Assembly: GCA_039942715.1 (NCBI GenBank) | Contig: JBDVBY010000006.1 | Coordinates: 186,001 to 250,000, forward strand | Length of the DNA stretch: 64,000 nt | Reading direction: 5' to 3' | From: JABDJX01 sp039942715 | Lineage (GTDB): Bacteria; Pseudomonadota; Alphaproteobacteria; Rhodobacterales; Rhodobacteraceae | Part shown: one piece after another, positions 1 to 7,976 of the stretch | Layout of the letters: each line of letters starts with the position of its first letter | How positions within the stretch are numbered: position 1 is the stretch's first letter | Translations under genes and position numbers: made by a program | The notes under the pieces: model-generated | Seen by the model: the letters and a program-made list of their open reading frames with translations, nothing else | Told to the model about the DNA's origin: nothing | Database searches by the model: none

Positions 1-1198
1 ACATGGCCATGGGCGGCGTCAGAAACGAGGTTTGCAGGTTCAACGCGATCAGCATTGCAAAGAAATACGGATTCACACCAAACACTTCGAGCAACGGTAG
101 GAAGATCGGCACAAAAATGATCAGAATTTCCGACCACTCAAGCGGCCAACCCAGCAAGAAGATGATGATCTGCGCAAGGACAAGGAACTGCCAAGGTTGC
201 AGGTCCATACCGCCAACCCAATCAGCGATGATGTCGTGACCACCAAGATACGAGAAGACCGAGGCGAACGTCCACGAACCAACGAAGAGCCAGCACACCA
301 TGGCCGTGGCTTTGGCCGTCAGGAACACGCTTTCCTTCAGCTTGGTCCACGTCATCGACCGGTAGAGCACAGCCAATACCATGCCGCCCAACGCCCCCAT
401 GGCGGCCGCTTCAGCAGGTGTCGCCAGACCCCCAAGGATCGAGCCAAGCACCAGCGCGATAAGCACCGTCAAAGGCACAAAGCTGAAAAGCAGGTCTTTG
501 TAGATTTCAAGCGGTGGTGGCACGTCTTCCATCGTTGGCTTTGGCGCCAGCGACGGGTTCATCCAGACGCGCACGATCACGTAGACGATGTAAAGCCCCG
601 CCAAAAGCAACCCGGGGAACACGGCTGCCGCGTAAAGGCGGAGCGGTGAGAGATCAGCGATGGCCGCATAAACGATCAGCATAATCGACGGCGGGATTAG
701 AATACCAAGTGTACCGCCCGCGCAAATGACACCGGACGCAAAGCTTTTGTTATAGTTCGCGTTCGCCATCGCTGGAAAGGCGAGCAGGCCCATCAGCGTA
801 ACAACCGCGCCAACAATACCAGACGCAGTCGAAAATACCGCACATGTCAAAAGCGCTGCAATGGCAAGGCTGCCCGGCAAATTGCGCGCAGCCATATAAA
901 GCGAGAAGAACAGCTTATCGACGATGTTCGCGCGTTCCACCACATAGCCCATGAACAGAAACAGCGGGATCGCCACAAGGATCGGGTTCTCCATCACCGA
1001 ATAGGTATTCTGGTTGAGCAAATAGAAGATGTTGTTGTTGAAAATATCCGAGAAACTCTCGATCGGACCGCCCTGATTATAGGCGTAATAGCCAAAAGCC
1101 ACACCCATCGCGAGCAGGGTAAAGGCAATCGGGAAACCAAGAAGAACCAGAACAATAAACAGCCCAAGCATCAAAAGGGCGACTTCGGGGTTTGTCAT
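1..1198 (-). CDS. dctM: TRAP transporter large permease (DctM family), 3' end outside window
   Basis: Large membrane subunit of a tripartite ATP-independent periplasmic transporter, which drives solute uptake with the sodium gradient. The frame opens with ATG at 1198 (MTNPEVALLMLG) and runs open to base 1, about 399 codons, so roughly the last 30-40 residues lie beyond the edge. Many hydrophobic helices are visible. Family motifs include a GILIPPS-type loop, ATPAEAAAMGA, and LQTSFLTPPMAM close to the edge. It is the third gene of a leftward operon behind dctP and dctQ, 31 bp after the dctQ stop. Substrate cannot be read from this subunit. Confidence 0.93.
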   Translation of the reverse strand, partial: MTNPEVALLMLGLFIVLVLLGFPIAFTLLAMGVAFGYYAYNQGGPIESFSDIFNNNIFYLLNQNTYSVMENPILVAIPLFLFMGYVVERANIVDKLFFSLYMAARNLPGSLAIAALLTCAVFSTASGIVGAVVTLMGLLAFPAMANANYNKSFASGVICAGGTLGILIPPSIMLIVYAAIADLSPLRLYAAAVFPGLLLAGLYIVYVIVRVWMNPSLAPKPTMEDVPPPLEIYKDLLFSFVPLTVLIALVLGSILGGLATPAEAAAMGALGGMVLAVLYRSMTWTKLKESVFLTAKATAMVCWLFVGSWTFASVFSYLGGHDIIADWVGGMDLQPWQFLVLAQIIIFLLGWPLEWSEILIIFVPIFLPLLEVFGVNPYFFAMLIALNLQTSFLTPPMAM

Positions 1199-1229
1199 CT
1201 TTTTATCTTTCTAGAAGCGCTTGAGGCAT

Positions 1230-1820
1230 TTATTTGCTGGCCGGGCTGACGCCGCGGATCGCGTCAAGGTCAGCATCGGTCAACAGATCTTCGGTCTCTT
1301 TCACATCGACCAGCCGTTCAGGCCAAACACCGCTGCGCATCGCCATCACGCACCGCACCAGTTCGGCCACGCCTTGCAGCGCAAGTAGACCACCAGCGAG
1401 CGGGATCAGGGATTTGAAAAAGTAAATCTGAATACTGGCGGGGCTGTTAAAGCTAACCTCTTTGTAGCGCCAGCTATCAGAGGCGATCTCGTAGCCAAAC
1501 CACGCAAGCGCGATCACGCCGGGGAAGAAGAAAATAAAGTAAAGGACGAAGTCCAAGCTTGCCTGCACTTTGACCGGGAACAGTCGATAAACAACGTCAG
1601 CGCGCACATGGGTGTCTTGCGCCAAGGCGTAGGCACCGCACATCAAGAAAAGTGCGCCATACATCTGGATCATCATATCAAACGCCCAGACTGTCGGTGC
1701 GTTTAGAACGTATCGCACGAACACTTCATAAGACACCGAGAGCGTGAGGATTAGGATGCACCAGCCGAACGCGCGCCCCACCCAAAGGCTCAGGCCTTCA
1801 ATGGCGTGAACAAATTTCAT
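1230..1820 (-). CDS. dctQ: TRAP transporter small permease (DctQ family)
   Basis: Small membrane subunit of the TRAP transporter, 196 residues, with four predicted membrane helices (about residues 15-35, 50-70, 88-110 and 130-150). The motif FVRYVLNAPTVWAFD in the first half is typical of DctQ, where an aromatic-rich stretch follows helix 1. The C-terminus is a charged cytoplasmic tail. It lies between dctP (108 bp upstream) and dctM, all on the minus strand. The tail (about 40 residues after the last helix) is slightly longer than in many members. Confidence 0.92.
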   Translation of the reverse strand: MKFVHAIEGLSLWVGRAFGWCILILTLSVSYEVFVRYVLNAPTVWAFDMMIQMYGALFLMCGAYALAQDTHVRADVVYRLFPVKVQASLDFVLYFIFFFPGVIALAWFGYEIASDSWRYKEVSFNSPASIQIYFFKSLIPLAGGLLALQGVAELVRCVMAMRSGVWPERLVDVKETEDLLTDADLDAIRGVSPASK

Positions 1821-1928
1821 GAAATGCTGCTCCCCAACAATTTGTCTTAGCTTTTGGCGCGCATTGCTTCACGCGCGGCAATGTCCGGACGCAAAGAGCG
1901 CCCGGACATCACAATTATCGCTTTGCGA

Positions 1929-3023
1929 TCAACCGAAGTAGTGGTTGTAAGCCAGCTTGTAGTCAGGCTGGTTCAGGTTGAGGTAGTTCATCACATCCTT
2001 GGCATAAGCCTTCTGTGAATCCATCACCTTAGCAAAGAACGGGTCTTCGCTTGCGATCCGTGCAGTCACAACATCCCATGCTTCAAGCTGAGCGGCCATA
2101 ACGCTGTCTGGTGTGCGGTACACGTTCACGCCATCGGCTTCCTGAAGCTTGATCAGGTCATCCGAGTAACGCTTGGTGTTGCCCCAGAAGAAGCCTGAGT
2201 TTTCAGCCATCGATGCGTTCTTGATGATCGCCTGATGCTCGGCTGACAAAGAATTGAACTTGTCTTTGTTGATCGTGACTTCAAAGAACTCTTGGCTCTG
2301 GTGGAACGAGGCCAGGTGATAGTGCTTGGACACGTCCTGCATACCAAAGTCGCGGTCAGAGGTTGGGTTGTTGAATTCAGCCGCGTCAATCAGACCAGAC
2401 TTCATCGCTGGCTGGATTTCACCGCCAGGAAGCTGAACAACAGACATACCCATCTCAAGCAGAACGTCAGCAGCCAGACCAACCGTACGATACTTAAGAC
2501 CGTCCATTTGGCTTGCGTCTTTGATTTGCTCTTGGAACCAGCCCAAAGGCTGCGCGGGCATTGGCGAGTTGAAGAACGACACAACGTTCAAGCGCAGCTC
2601 GGCCATCAGTTCGTCAAACAATTCCTGACCACCACCAGCGTGGACCCAGCCCAGAACTTCTTGGCTAGACCAGCCAAAGCAAGGGCCTGTGCCGAAAAGC
2701 GAAGCAGCTTTGGATTTGCCGTACCAGTAAGCAGGCACATAGTGGGCCGCGTCAAGAACCCCACGGTGAACCGCGTCTTGCATCTGGCTTGTCTTCACAA
2801 CTGCGTCGACGGAAAGCACTTCGATTGTCAGCGAGCCGCCGGACATTTCATTTACACGCGCTGCGAACGACTTTGCGTTTTCTAGGAAAATGCCGCCGCC
2901 CCAAGCTGCTTGCATTTTCAGCGTCGTACCGTGGCCGTCAGCGATTGCTGGTGTGGCCAAAGCTGCGGCACCGGCAACAGCCGATCCGCGCAGGAATTTT
3001 CTACGGTTTAGAGTATCTGTCAT
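1929..3023 (-). CDS. dctP: TRAP transporter substrate-binding protein (DctP family), Tat-exported
   Basis: Periplasmic solute receptor of the TRAP transporter, 364 residues. I take ATG 3023, not the in-frame start at 3047, because a GGGAGG ribosome site sits just before it. The protein then begins MTDTLNRRKFLRG, a twin-arginine signal followed by a hydrophobic Ala-rich stretch and a cut near IADGHG. The mature part has an early GGGIFLENAK stretch, FNSPMPAQPLGWF in the middle and PGGEIQPAMKSGLIDAAEFNNPTSD in the ligand region. This pattern recalls alpha-keto-acid or lactate receptors such as TakP, so a 2-oxo or hydroxy acid is a reasonable but unproven ligand. Tat export implies folding in the cytoplasm first. 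Confidence 0.92.
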   Translation of the reverse strand: MTDTLNRRKFLRGSAVAGAAALATPAIADGHGTTLKMQAAWGGGIFLENAKSFAARVNEMSGGSLTIEVLSVDAVVKTSQMQDAVHRGVLDAAHYVPAYWYGKSKAASLFGTGPCFGWSSQEVLGWVHAGGGQELFDELMAELRLNVVSFFNSPMPAQPLGWFQEQIKDASQMDGLKYRTVGLAADVLLEMGMSVVQLPGGEIQPAMKSGLIDAAEFNNPTSDRDFGMQDVSKHYHLASFHQSQEFFEVTINKDKFNSLSAEHQAIIKNASMAENSGFFWGNTKRYSDDLIKLQEADGVNVYRTPDSVMAAQLEAWDVVTARIASEDPFFAKVMDSQKAYAKDVMNYLNLNQPDYKLAYNHYFG

Positions 3024-3751
3024 GGTTCCTCCCAAGGAATGACACAAGCCGGATCCCGTCTAAAACAGGGCCAGCATTTTGGTTCTTTTTTTTGGACTTC
3101 AAGTCTGAGCTGTTGCCACGCCTGCACCGCTAGGCACCCCCGCGACGATGTTCATCCTCCCTTTATCCAACCCAAACACTAGAACAAGATGCGCAGCTTA
3201 CAAGCGTTTCGTGCGACTCTTTGTTCACGCTTTTCCGTGGCGAAACAAAATTGATTGCGCTAACAAAAAACGCAACATCTAACCAAGCCTCCATTTTTTG
3301 ATTGCACGAACACTAAAACTACCTATTAAAAACAGAAGATTAAGTAATTATTTCAATCAAACTAAGGCCATTGGCGCCCCGTTCTTCAGGCGCTTAGCTT
3401 CCGTTCTGGACGCCCGCGAAAAAGCATCAAAAAAAGTTCAACCGCCATAGCGGCAAGGAGTGCTGTTTCCTTAGTCTGGGCGTCGTTGAACAATCCGTCA
3501 AAATCGGTGACGTTCTGAGCAACACAGTGAGGCGAGCCTGAGAAAACTGGCAAAACATCAACCCAAGCCCACATGGAAAGCGATATCAGCGTTCGCGTGT
3601 CCGACACGCCTCACACAAAGGATGCATGCGAAAACCGAAGCGTCGCCCCGTTCTGACTAACAATGCTTGCCACGCTATTGATCCTCATCGCTTTCCCAAA
3701 ATCTCGCTGATATTGCCCAACACCATGTTCAACTGATCCGACGGAGACCTT
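3024..3751. other. Non-coding stretch between dctP and the GST gene
   Basis: About 730 bases with no gene I can support. The part nearest dctP (3040-3380) is AT-rich and should carry the promoter of the leftward TRAP operon. A 73-codon minus-strand frame at 3386-3607 and a 61-codon frame at 3611-3796 are open, but neither has a recognisable family, a clear ribosome site or convincing composition. No tRNA, terminator or long repeat was seen. Confidence 0.5.
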
Positions 3752-4696
3752 ATGCCCGATCTCGCAAACGAAATTATTCTGCACGCCTACCCACAATCTC
3801 CCGTTGCCGAAAAGGCGCGCGTTGCATTTGGCATAAAGGGGCTAAGCTGGCGCTCGGTCGAGATTCCACGTCTACCGCCCAAACCCTTTCTGACAACGCT
3901 GACAGGCGGCTATCGACGCACGCCTGTCGTGCAAATTGGCGCCGACATTTATTGCGACAGCCAGTGTATTATTCGCGAACTTGAACGGCGTTACCCCTCA
4001 CCAACCTTTTTTCCAACAAAAGACGCCGGCCTAATGTGGTGCTTAAGCCGATGGACGGACGGCCCCTTATTCGATCAAACCGTGCGGCATGTTTTGGGAG
4101 CAGCCGGGGACGCTTTGGACAAAGATTTTGCGGCCGACCGCGGGCGACTTTATCTTGGCGAGGACTGGGCCGAAGGATTGAAGAAGGCCAATGCAAACCT
4201 TCCCCATTTGGTCGCACAGATGCGCGCGCCCCTGTCGTGGCTCGAGGCACAGATGTCAGATGGCCGCGCTTTCCTGCTTGGAGATGCGCCCGGCGCGATT
4301 GATGCGCAGGTCTACCATGTTGTTTGGTTCCTGCGCGGTCGCTGGGCTGGCGGGTCATCGTTCTTTTCTGAATTCCCGAACATGGTACGCTGGGAGGACA
4401 ACGTCCGCAATTTGGGCCACGGCACATCCAGCCCGATGGAGCCAGCTGATGCGATTGCACGTGCGAAATCTCTCGATCCTCTTGATGCCAGCGGCGTTGC
4501 CGCCAATGAACCTCAAGGGCTTGCCGTGGGGCATTCCGTCTCTGTTAGCCCTGACGTCAACGGCGGCGAACAGCCTGTTGTTGGGACGCTTCGCTATGCT
4601 GATGCAGAAAAGATCGTCATAGACCGCGAAGACGAAGATATTGGCACCTTGTGCGTCCACTTCCCGCGCGCAGGCTACCGCGTTGAAATTATTTGA
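3752..4696 (+). CDS. Glutathione S-transferase family protein with C-terminal extension
   Basis: Cytosolic glutathione transferase-like protein, 314 residues, preceded by a GGAGA ribosome site. Residues about 7-85 form the thioredoxin-like half. HAYPQSPVAEKAR occupies the usual catalytic-loop position, and TPVVQIGADIYCDSQCI carries the cis-proline and the acidic-Ser pair that hold glutathione. Residues about 100-230 are helical, as in the C-terminal GST domain. Some 80 residues follow that ordinary GSTs of 200-230 residues lack. The last 55 look like a small beta-rich module (VGTLRYADAEKIVIDRED). Substrate unknown; it stands alone between two operons. Confidence 0.8.
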   Translation: MPDLANEIILHAYPQSPVAEKARVAFGIKGLSWRSVEIPRLPPKPFLTTLTGGYRRTPVVQIGADIYCDSQCIIRELERRYPSPTFFPTKDAGLMWCLSRWTDGPLFDQTVRHVLGAAGDALDKDFAADRGRLYLGEDWAEGLKKANANLPHLVAQMRAPLSWLEAQMSDGRAFLLGDAPGAIDAQVYHVVWFLRGRWAGGSSFFSEFPNMVRWEDNVRNLGHGTSSPMEPADAIARAKSLDPLDASGVAANEPQGLAVGHSVSVSPDVNGGEQPVVGTLRYADAEKIVIDREDEDIGTLCVHFPRAGYRVEII

Positions 4697-4961
4697 CGCG
4701 CTAATCTCGCAATACGCTCCGGTGCCCGACGTCCGCGCCAGGGTCAAACGGCCCTGCAACGCGCTAAAAAAACTAAAGTTTTTTGGGTTTTGCCCAATTT
4801 TGGCCATAAATTTGGATTACAAGTTTATACATAGAAAAGTGTGTGCATAAGCGATCAAGGCGTGCGTCCGTGGACGCGGAAACGTCATCGTTAACAAGTG
4901 AAAAGACGCGGAAATAAGCTGTCGGCTTACATCCAAGCTGTTAAAGTAAGTGTGGTCGAAA

Positions 4962-5195
4962 ATGGCAGAAAATTTTCAAAAACCCCAGTCAGCACCACAG
5001 TGCCAGTTGAATGAACTTGGCACAGCAGATACTTTCAAAACGCTTGTTAATGCGATGAAAACCCTCTCAAAAAGCGATATCGAAGATCTGGAAGACGATC
5101 TCAGCTTTTATGCCGAAACTGGATTAATCGGCGTGCAAATGTCGCGGCTTTTGGACGAGTTGCGTGAAAAAGAGTCGGCACCAGCAGCCGCTTAG
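4962..5195 (+). CDS. Small conserved-looking hypothetical protein, 77 residues
   Basis: I do not recognise the family. An in-frame GTG exists at 4950, but ATG 4962 gives the cleaner protein (MAENFQKPQSAPQCQ). After a polar N-terminus, residues about 25-70 look like amphipathic helices rich in Asp, Glu and Leu (KTLSKSDIEDLEDDL, then VQMSRLLDELREKE). That suggests a small soluble helical protein, perhaps an adaptor. No strong Shine-Dalgarno sequence is visible. It lies alone, 265 bp after the GST gene and 120 bp before otnK. Confidence 0.5.
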   Translation: MAENFQKPQSAPQCQLNELGTADTFKTLVNAMKTLSKSDIEDLEDDLSFYAETGLIGVQMSRLLDELREKESAPAAA

Positions 5196-5243
5196 CACAC
5201 CTCTTTTCTTGCTTTAAACAAACCAGCATCAACGCAGAGATCG

Positions 5244-5259
5244 ACAATGTATACATTGT
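5244..5259. promoter_or_regulatory. Perfect 16-bp palindrome, likely GntR/FadR-type operator of the otn operon
   Basis: The sequence ACAATGTATACATTGT equals its own reverse complement over all 16 bases. It lies 55 bp before the otnK start. A TGTATACA core with AT-rich flanks is the usual shape of operators for FCD-type (FadR/VanR-like) GntR repressors. No such regulator is encoded next to the operon, so it would have to act from elsewhere. Confidence 0.6.
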
Positions 5260-5314
5260 TTGTTAGGCGTTTCAAAAGGCGTGCGATTGCGCCCTGTCGG
5301 AAACGAGGTGCAGC

Positions 5315-6565
5315 ATGCTGTTGGGATGCATCGGAGACGATTTTACCGGCTCCAGTGATTTGGGAAACACTCTGGCCAAAGCCGGAATGCGCGTGGTCCA
5401 ATATTCAGGCGTTCCAAACGCCCCTGCCGATACGGCAGTTGAGGCGGGCGTTGTCGCTCTGAAATCTCGGTCACTCCCGGTCAAGGATGCGATTGCACAA
5501 TCGTTAGAGGCATTACGATGGCTTAGGGATCAGGGCTGTTCACAATTTTTGTTCAAATATTGCTCGACGTTTGATTCCACGCGCGAGGGCAACATCGGCC
5601 CTGTCGCTGACGCACTGGCGGACGCGTTGGAAGCCACGCGCGTGATCGTCTGCCCAGCCTTTCCGGGGACCGGGCGGTCGATCTATCAAGGGCATCTGTT
5701 TGTGAACGACGTGTTGCTGAACGAGAGCGGGATGCAAAACCACCCTTTGACGCCGATGGAGGATCCCGACCTGCGCCGCTGGCTTGGGTATCAAACCCAA
5801 GGCACTGTCGGGCACGTCAGTGTTGACGCGGTCTGGAACGGGGCGGATGCGATCCGCGCACGGTTGGATCACGAACACAACGCAGGCCACCGCCTAATCG
5901 TCGCGGACGCGGTGCAAGACAGCGATTTGATCGCCATCGGCAAAGCCGCCGCTGACCTGCCTTTGATCACAGGCGGATCGGGCGTGGCGATTGGCTTGCC
6001 TGCCAACTTTGCAGCGCGCGGGCTGTTGTCGCCGGAAGAAAACGAATGGCGCGGCACACCCGGCAAATGCGTGGCTCTTTCGGGATCTTGCTCGATTGCT
6101 ACGCGCGCGCAAGTCGCGGAACACAGAGCCGACAACCCTTCTTTTGAAATCGACGCCGTCGCTGTCTTAAATGGAAACCTGCATCCCGAAGAGGTCGTCG
6201 ATTATCTGATGACATCAAAGAATGTTCCCCTTGCCTACAGTTCAGCTGACCCCGACGTCGTTACGAGCGTGCAAAATGAGTACGGCCGCGAACATGCCGC
6301 CGAAAGTATCGAACGGTTTTTTGAAACCGTCGCGGGCCAGTTGGTTTCGGCGGGCGTCGGCGGCATCATCTCGGCTGGCGGCGAGACATCTGGCGCGGTC
6401 GTATTGGGCACCGAAGCGACCCAGCTTGAGATCGGTCCAGAGATCGACCCCGGCGTCCCCGCCCTGCGCGCCGGGCCCGACCTTGTGTTGACCCTAAAGT
6501 CGGGTAACTTTGGCGCATCCAATTTCTTTGCCAAGGCAGCGCACGTGCTGACATCCAATCCATGA
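5315..6565 (+). CDS. otnK: 3-oxo-tetronate kinase OtnK (four-carbon acid sugar kinase, DUF1537)
   Basis: Cytosolic kinase that phosphorylates 3-oxo-tetronate at C4 in the catabolism of erythronate and threonate. It has 416 residues, the usual length. The N-terminus LLGCIGDDFTGSSDLGNTLA is the acid-sugar-binding signature. KYCSTFDSTREGNIGP and CPAFPGTGRSIYQGHLFVN follow in the N-domain. The ATP-binding C-domain holds VALSGSCSIATRAQ and GGIISAGGETSGAVV. The start follows a GAGGTG ribosome site and the palindrome at 5244. Its stop overlaps the otnC start as ATGA, so the two are translationally coupled. Confidence 0.93.
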   Translation: MLLGCIGDDFTGSSDLGNTLAKAGMRVVQYSGVPNAPADTAVEAGVVALKSRSLPVKDAIAQSLEALRWLRDQGCSQFLFKYCSTFDSTREGNIGPVADALADALEATRVIVCPAFPGTGRSIYQGHLFVNDVLLNESGMQNHPLTPMEDPDLRRWLGYQTQGTVGHVSVDAVWNGADAIRARLDHEHNAGHRLIVADAVQDSDLIAIGKAAADLPLITGGSGVAIGLPANFAARGLLSPEENEWRGTPGKCVALSGSCSIATRAQVAEHRADNPSFEIDAVAVLNGNLHPEEVVDYLMTSKNVPLAYSSADPDVVTSVQNEYGREHAAESIERFFETVAGQLVSAGVGGIISAGGETSGAVVLGTEATQLEIGPEIDPGVPALRAGPDLVLTLKSGNFGASNFFAKAAHVLTSNP

Positions 6566-7209
6566 GCGAAACGCACCTGCGCGAACAGATATGCCTGTTG
6601 GCCAAATCGCTGTTTGATCGCGGGCTTACTGGCGGCAGCACCGGGAATATCTCGGCGCGAACAGATGACGGCGGCTTGCTTGTCTCGCCCACAGGCACCA
6701 GTTTCGGGAGGCTTGATCCCGCACGCCTCAGCCGGTTTGACGCCAATGGCTCTTTAATTGCGGGCGACAAACCCACCAAGGAAATGCCGCTGCACAGCGC
6801 GTTTTACGACACCCGCAGCACAGCAGGCGCGGTTGTGCATCTGCATTCATGCCATTCCGTAGCGCTTTCGATGATGCCCGACGTTGACGCCGATAATTTC
6901 CTTCCTCCGCTCACGCCCTACTCCATTATGAAACTTGGCCGCGTCAAACTGCTTCCGTTCTTTTTGCCCGGCGATCCCGGCATGGGAGACGCAGTGCGCG
7001 GGTTGGCGGGCAAACGCTCGGCAGTGATGTTGGCCAATCACGGCCCGGTCGTGGCAGGCAAAGACATCGAAGCTGCATGCAATGCCATCGAAGAGTTAGA
7101 AGACACCGCGCGCCTTACCATGATGCTGCGCGGCATGAATGCGCGCGGCCTCACCGACGATCAGGTGCACGCAGTGGTCGCCAAATTTGACGTGGAATGG
7201 GACGCATGA
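6562..7209 (+). CDS. otnC: 3-oxo-tetronate 4-phosphate decarboxylase OtnC (class II aldolase fold)
   Basis: Converts 3-oxo-tetronate 4-phosphate to dihydroxyacetone phosphate and CO2, feeding glycolysis. 215 residues with the class II aldolase/adducin fold. GGSTGNISAR near residue 27 binds phosphate. AVVHLHSCHSVALS near residue 93 supplies two metal histidines, and LANHGPVVAG near residue 152 supplies the third. Residue KEMPLHSAFY is also typical. It overlaps otnK upstream and otnI downstream by four bases each, a tight three-gene operon. Confidence 0.92.
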   Translation: MSETHLREQICLLAKSLFDRGLTGGSTGNISARTDDGGLLVSPTGTSFGRLDPARLSRFDANGSLIAGDKPTKEMPLHSAFYDTRSTAGAVVHLHSCHSVALSMMPDVDADNFLPPLTPYSIMKLGRVKLLPFFLPGDPGMGDAVRGLAGKRSAVMLANHGPVVAGKDIEAACNAIEELEDTARLTMMLRGMNARGLTDDQVHAVVAKFDVEWDA

Positions 7210-7976
7210 AGTTTTCTGCAAACCTTGGCTTTTTGTGGAAAGACCTGCCTCTGCCTGACGCCATCCGCGCAGCAAAAGCCGCAGGTTTCGACGCGGTAGA
7301 ATGCCACTGGCCCTACGATGTGCCAGAGGCAGATGTGATCGCCGCCTTAAGCGAAACGGGCCTGCCGATGCTGGGAATAAATACCGTGCGCGGCAATGTT
7401 GAAGCAGGTGACAATGGCCTGCTTGCCCTACCCGGGCGCGCAGCCGAAGCGCGCGCCGCTATTGATCAGGCCGTGTCTTACGCCGCTGCCATTGGCGCAG
7501 GCGCGATCCACGCGATGGCAGGGTTCGCAGATGGCGCAACGGCGCAGGCCTGTTTCATCGCCAACATAACCTATGCTTGCGATCAGGCCGCCGCCCATGA
7601 CATCACGATCCTGATTGAACCGCTGAACCAATACGACGCGCCGGGATATTTTCTAAAGAACACCGCGCATGCCGTTGAGATCATTTCTGAAGTTGGAAAA
7701 TCAAACCTAAAACTGATGTTTGATTTCTATCATGTGCAACTCATCGAAGGCGACATAACCAACCGTCTGACGCGCCTATTGCCGCACATCGGGCACATCC
7801 AATTCGCCGCCGCGCCGGGGCGCGGTGCACCGGGTCAAGGCGAGATCGCGTTTGAGCCGCTATTCCGACATGTCGCCTCGCTGGGGTACGACCGGCCCCT
7901 TGGCGCTGAATACAAAACCAACGGGCCGACCGAGGACACGCTTGGCTGGCTTCAAAGTGCGAAAGCGATCACGTAA
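7206..7976 (+). CDS. otnI: 2-oxo-tetronate isomerase OtnI (hydroxypyruvate isomerase-like TIM barrel)
   Basis: Interconverts 2-oxo- and 3-oxo-tetronate, making the substrate of OtnK. I use ATG 7206 because it overlaps the otnC stop as ATGA; an ATG three codons earlier (7197) is also in frame. 256 residues with an AP-endonuclease-like barrel: MKFSANLGFLWKDLPLPDAIRAAKAAGFDAVE at the start, then ILIEPLNQYDAPGYF and LMFDFYHVQLIEGD. These carry the Glu and Asp metal ligands, with a final Glu in LGAEYK. No tetronate dehydrogenase or dedicated transporter is adjacent, so the first oxidation step must be encoded elsewhere. The 3' end overlaps the convergent kynU by 8 bp. Confidence 0.9.
   Translation: MKFSANLGFLWKDLPLPDAIRAAKAAGFDAVECHWPYDVPEADVIAALSETGLPMLGINTVRGNVEAGDNGLLALPGRAAEARAAIDQAVSYAAAIGAGAIHAMAGFADGATAQACFIANITYACDQAAAHDITILIEPLNQYDAPGYFLKNTAHAVEIISEVGKSNLKLMFDFYHVQLIEGDITNRLTRLLPHIGHIQFAAAPGRGAPGQGEIAFEPLFRHVASLGYDRPLGAEYKTNGPTEDTLGWLQSAKAIT

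Noticed and set aside
197..649. Open forward frame of 150 codons near the left edge
   Set aside because: It lies wholly on the strand opposite the dctM permease gene, has low-complexity His/Arg-rich composition and no recognisable motif.
3386..3607. 73-codon minus-strand frame in the dctP-GST gap
   Set aside because: No ribosome site, no family, and the region lacks coding features; kept only as a mention in the intergenic entry.
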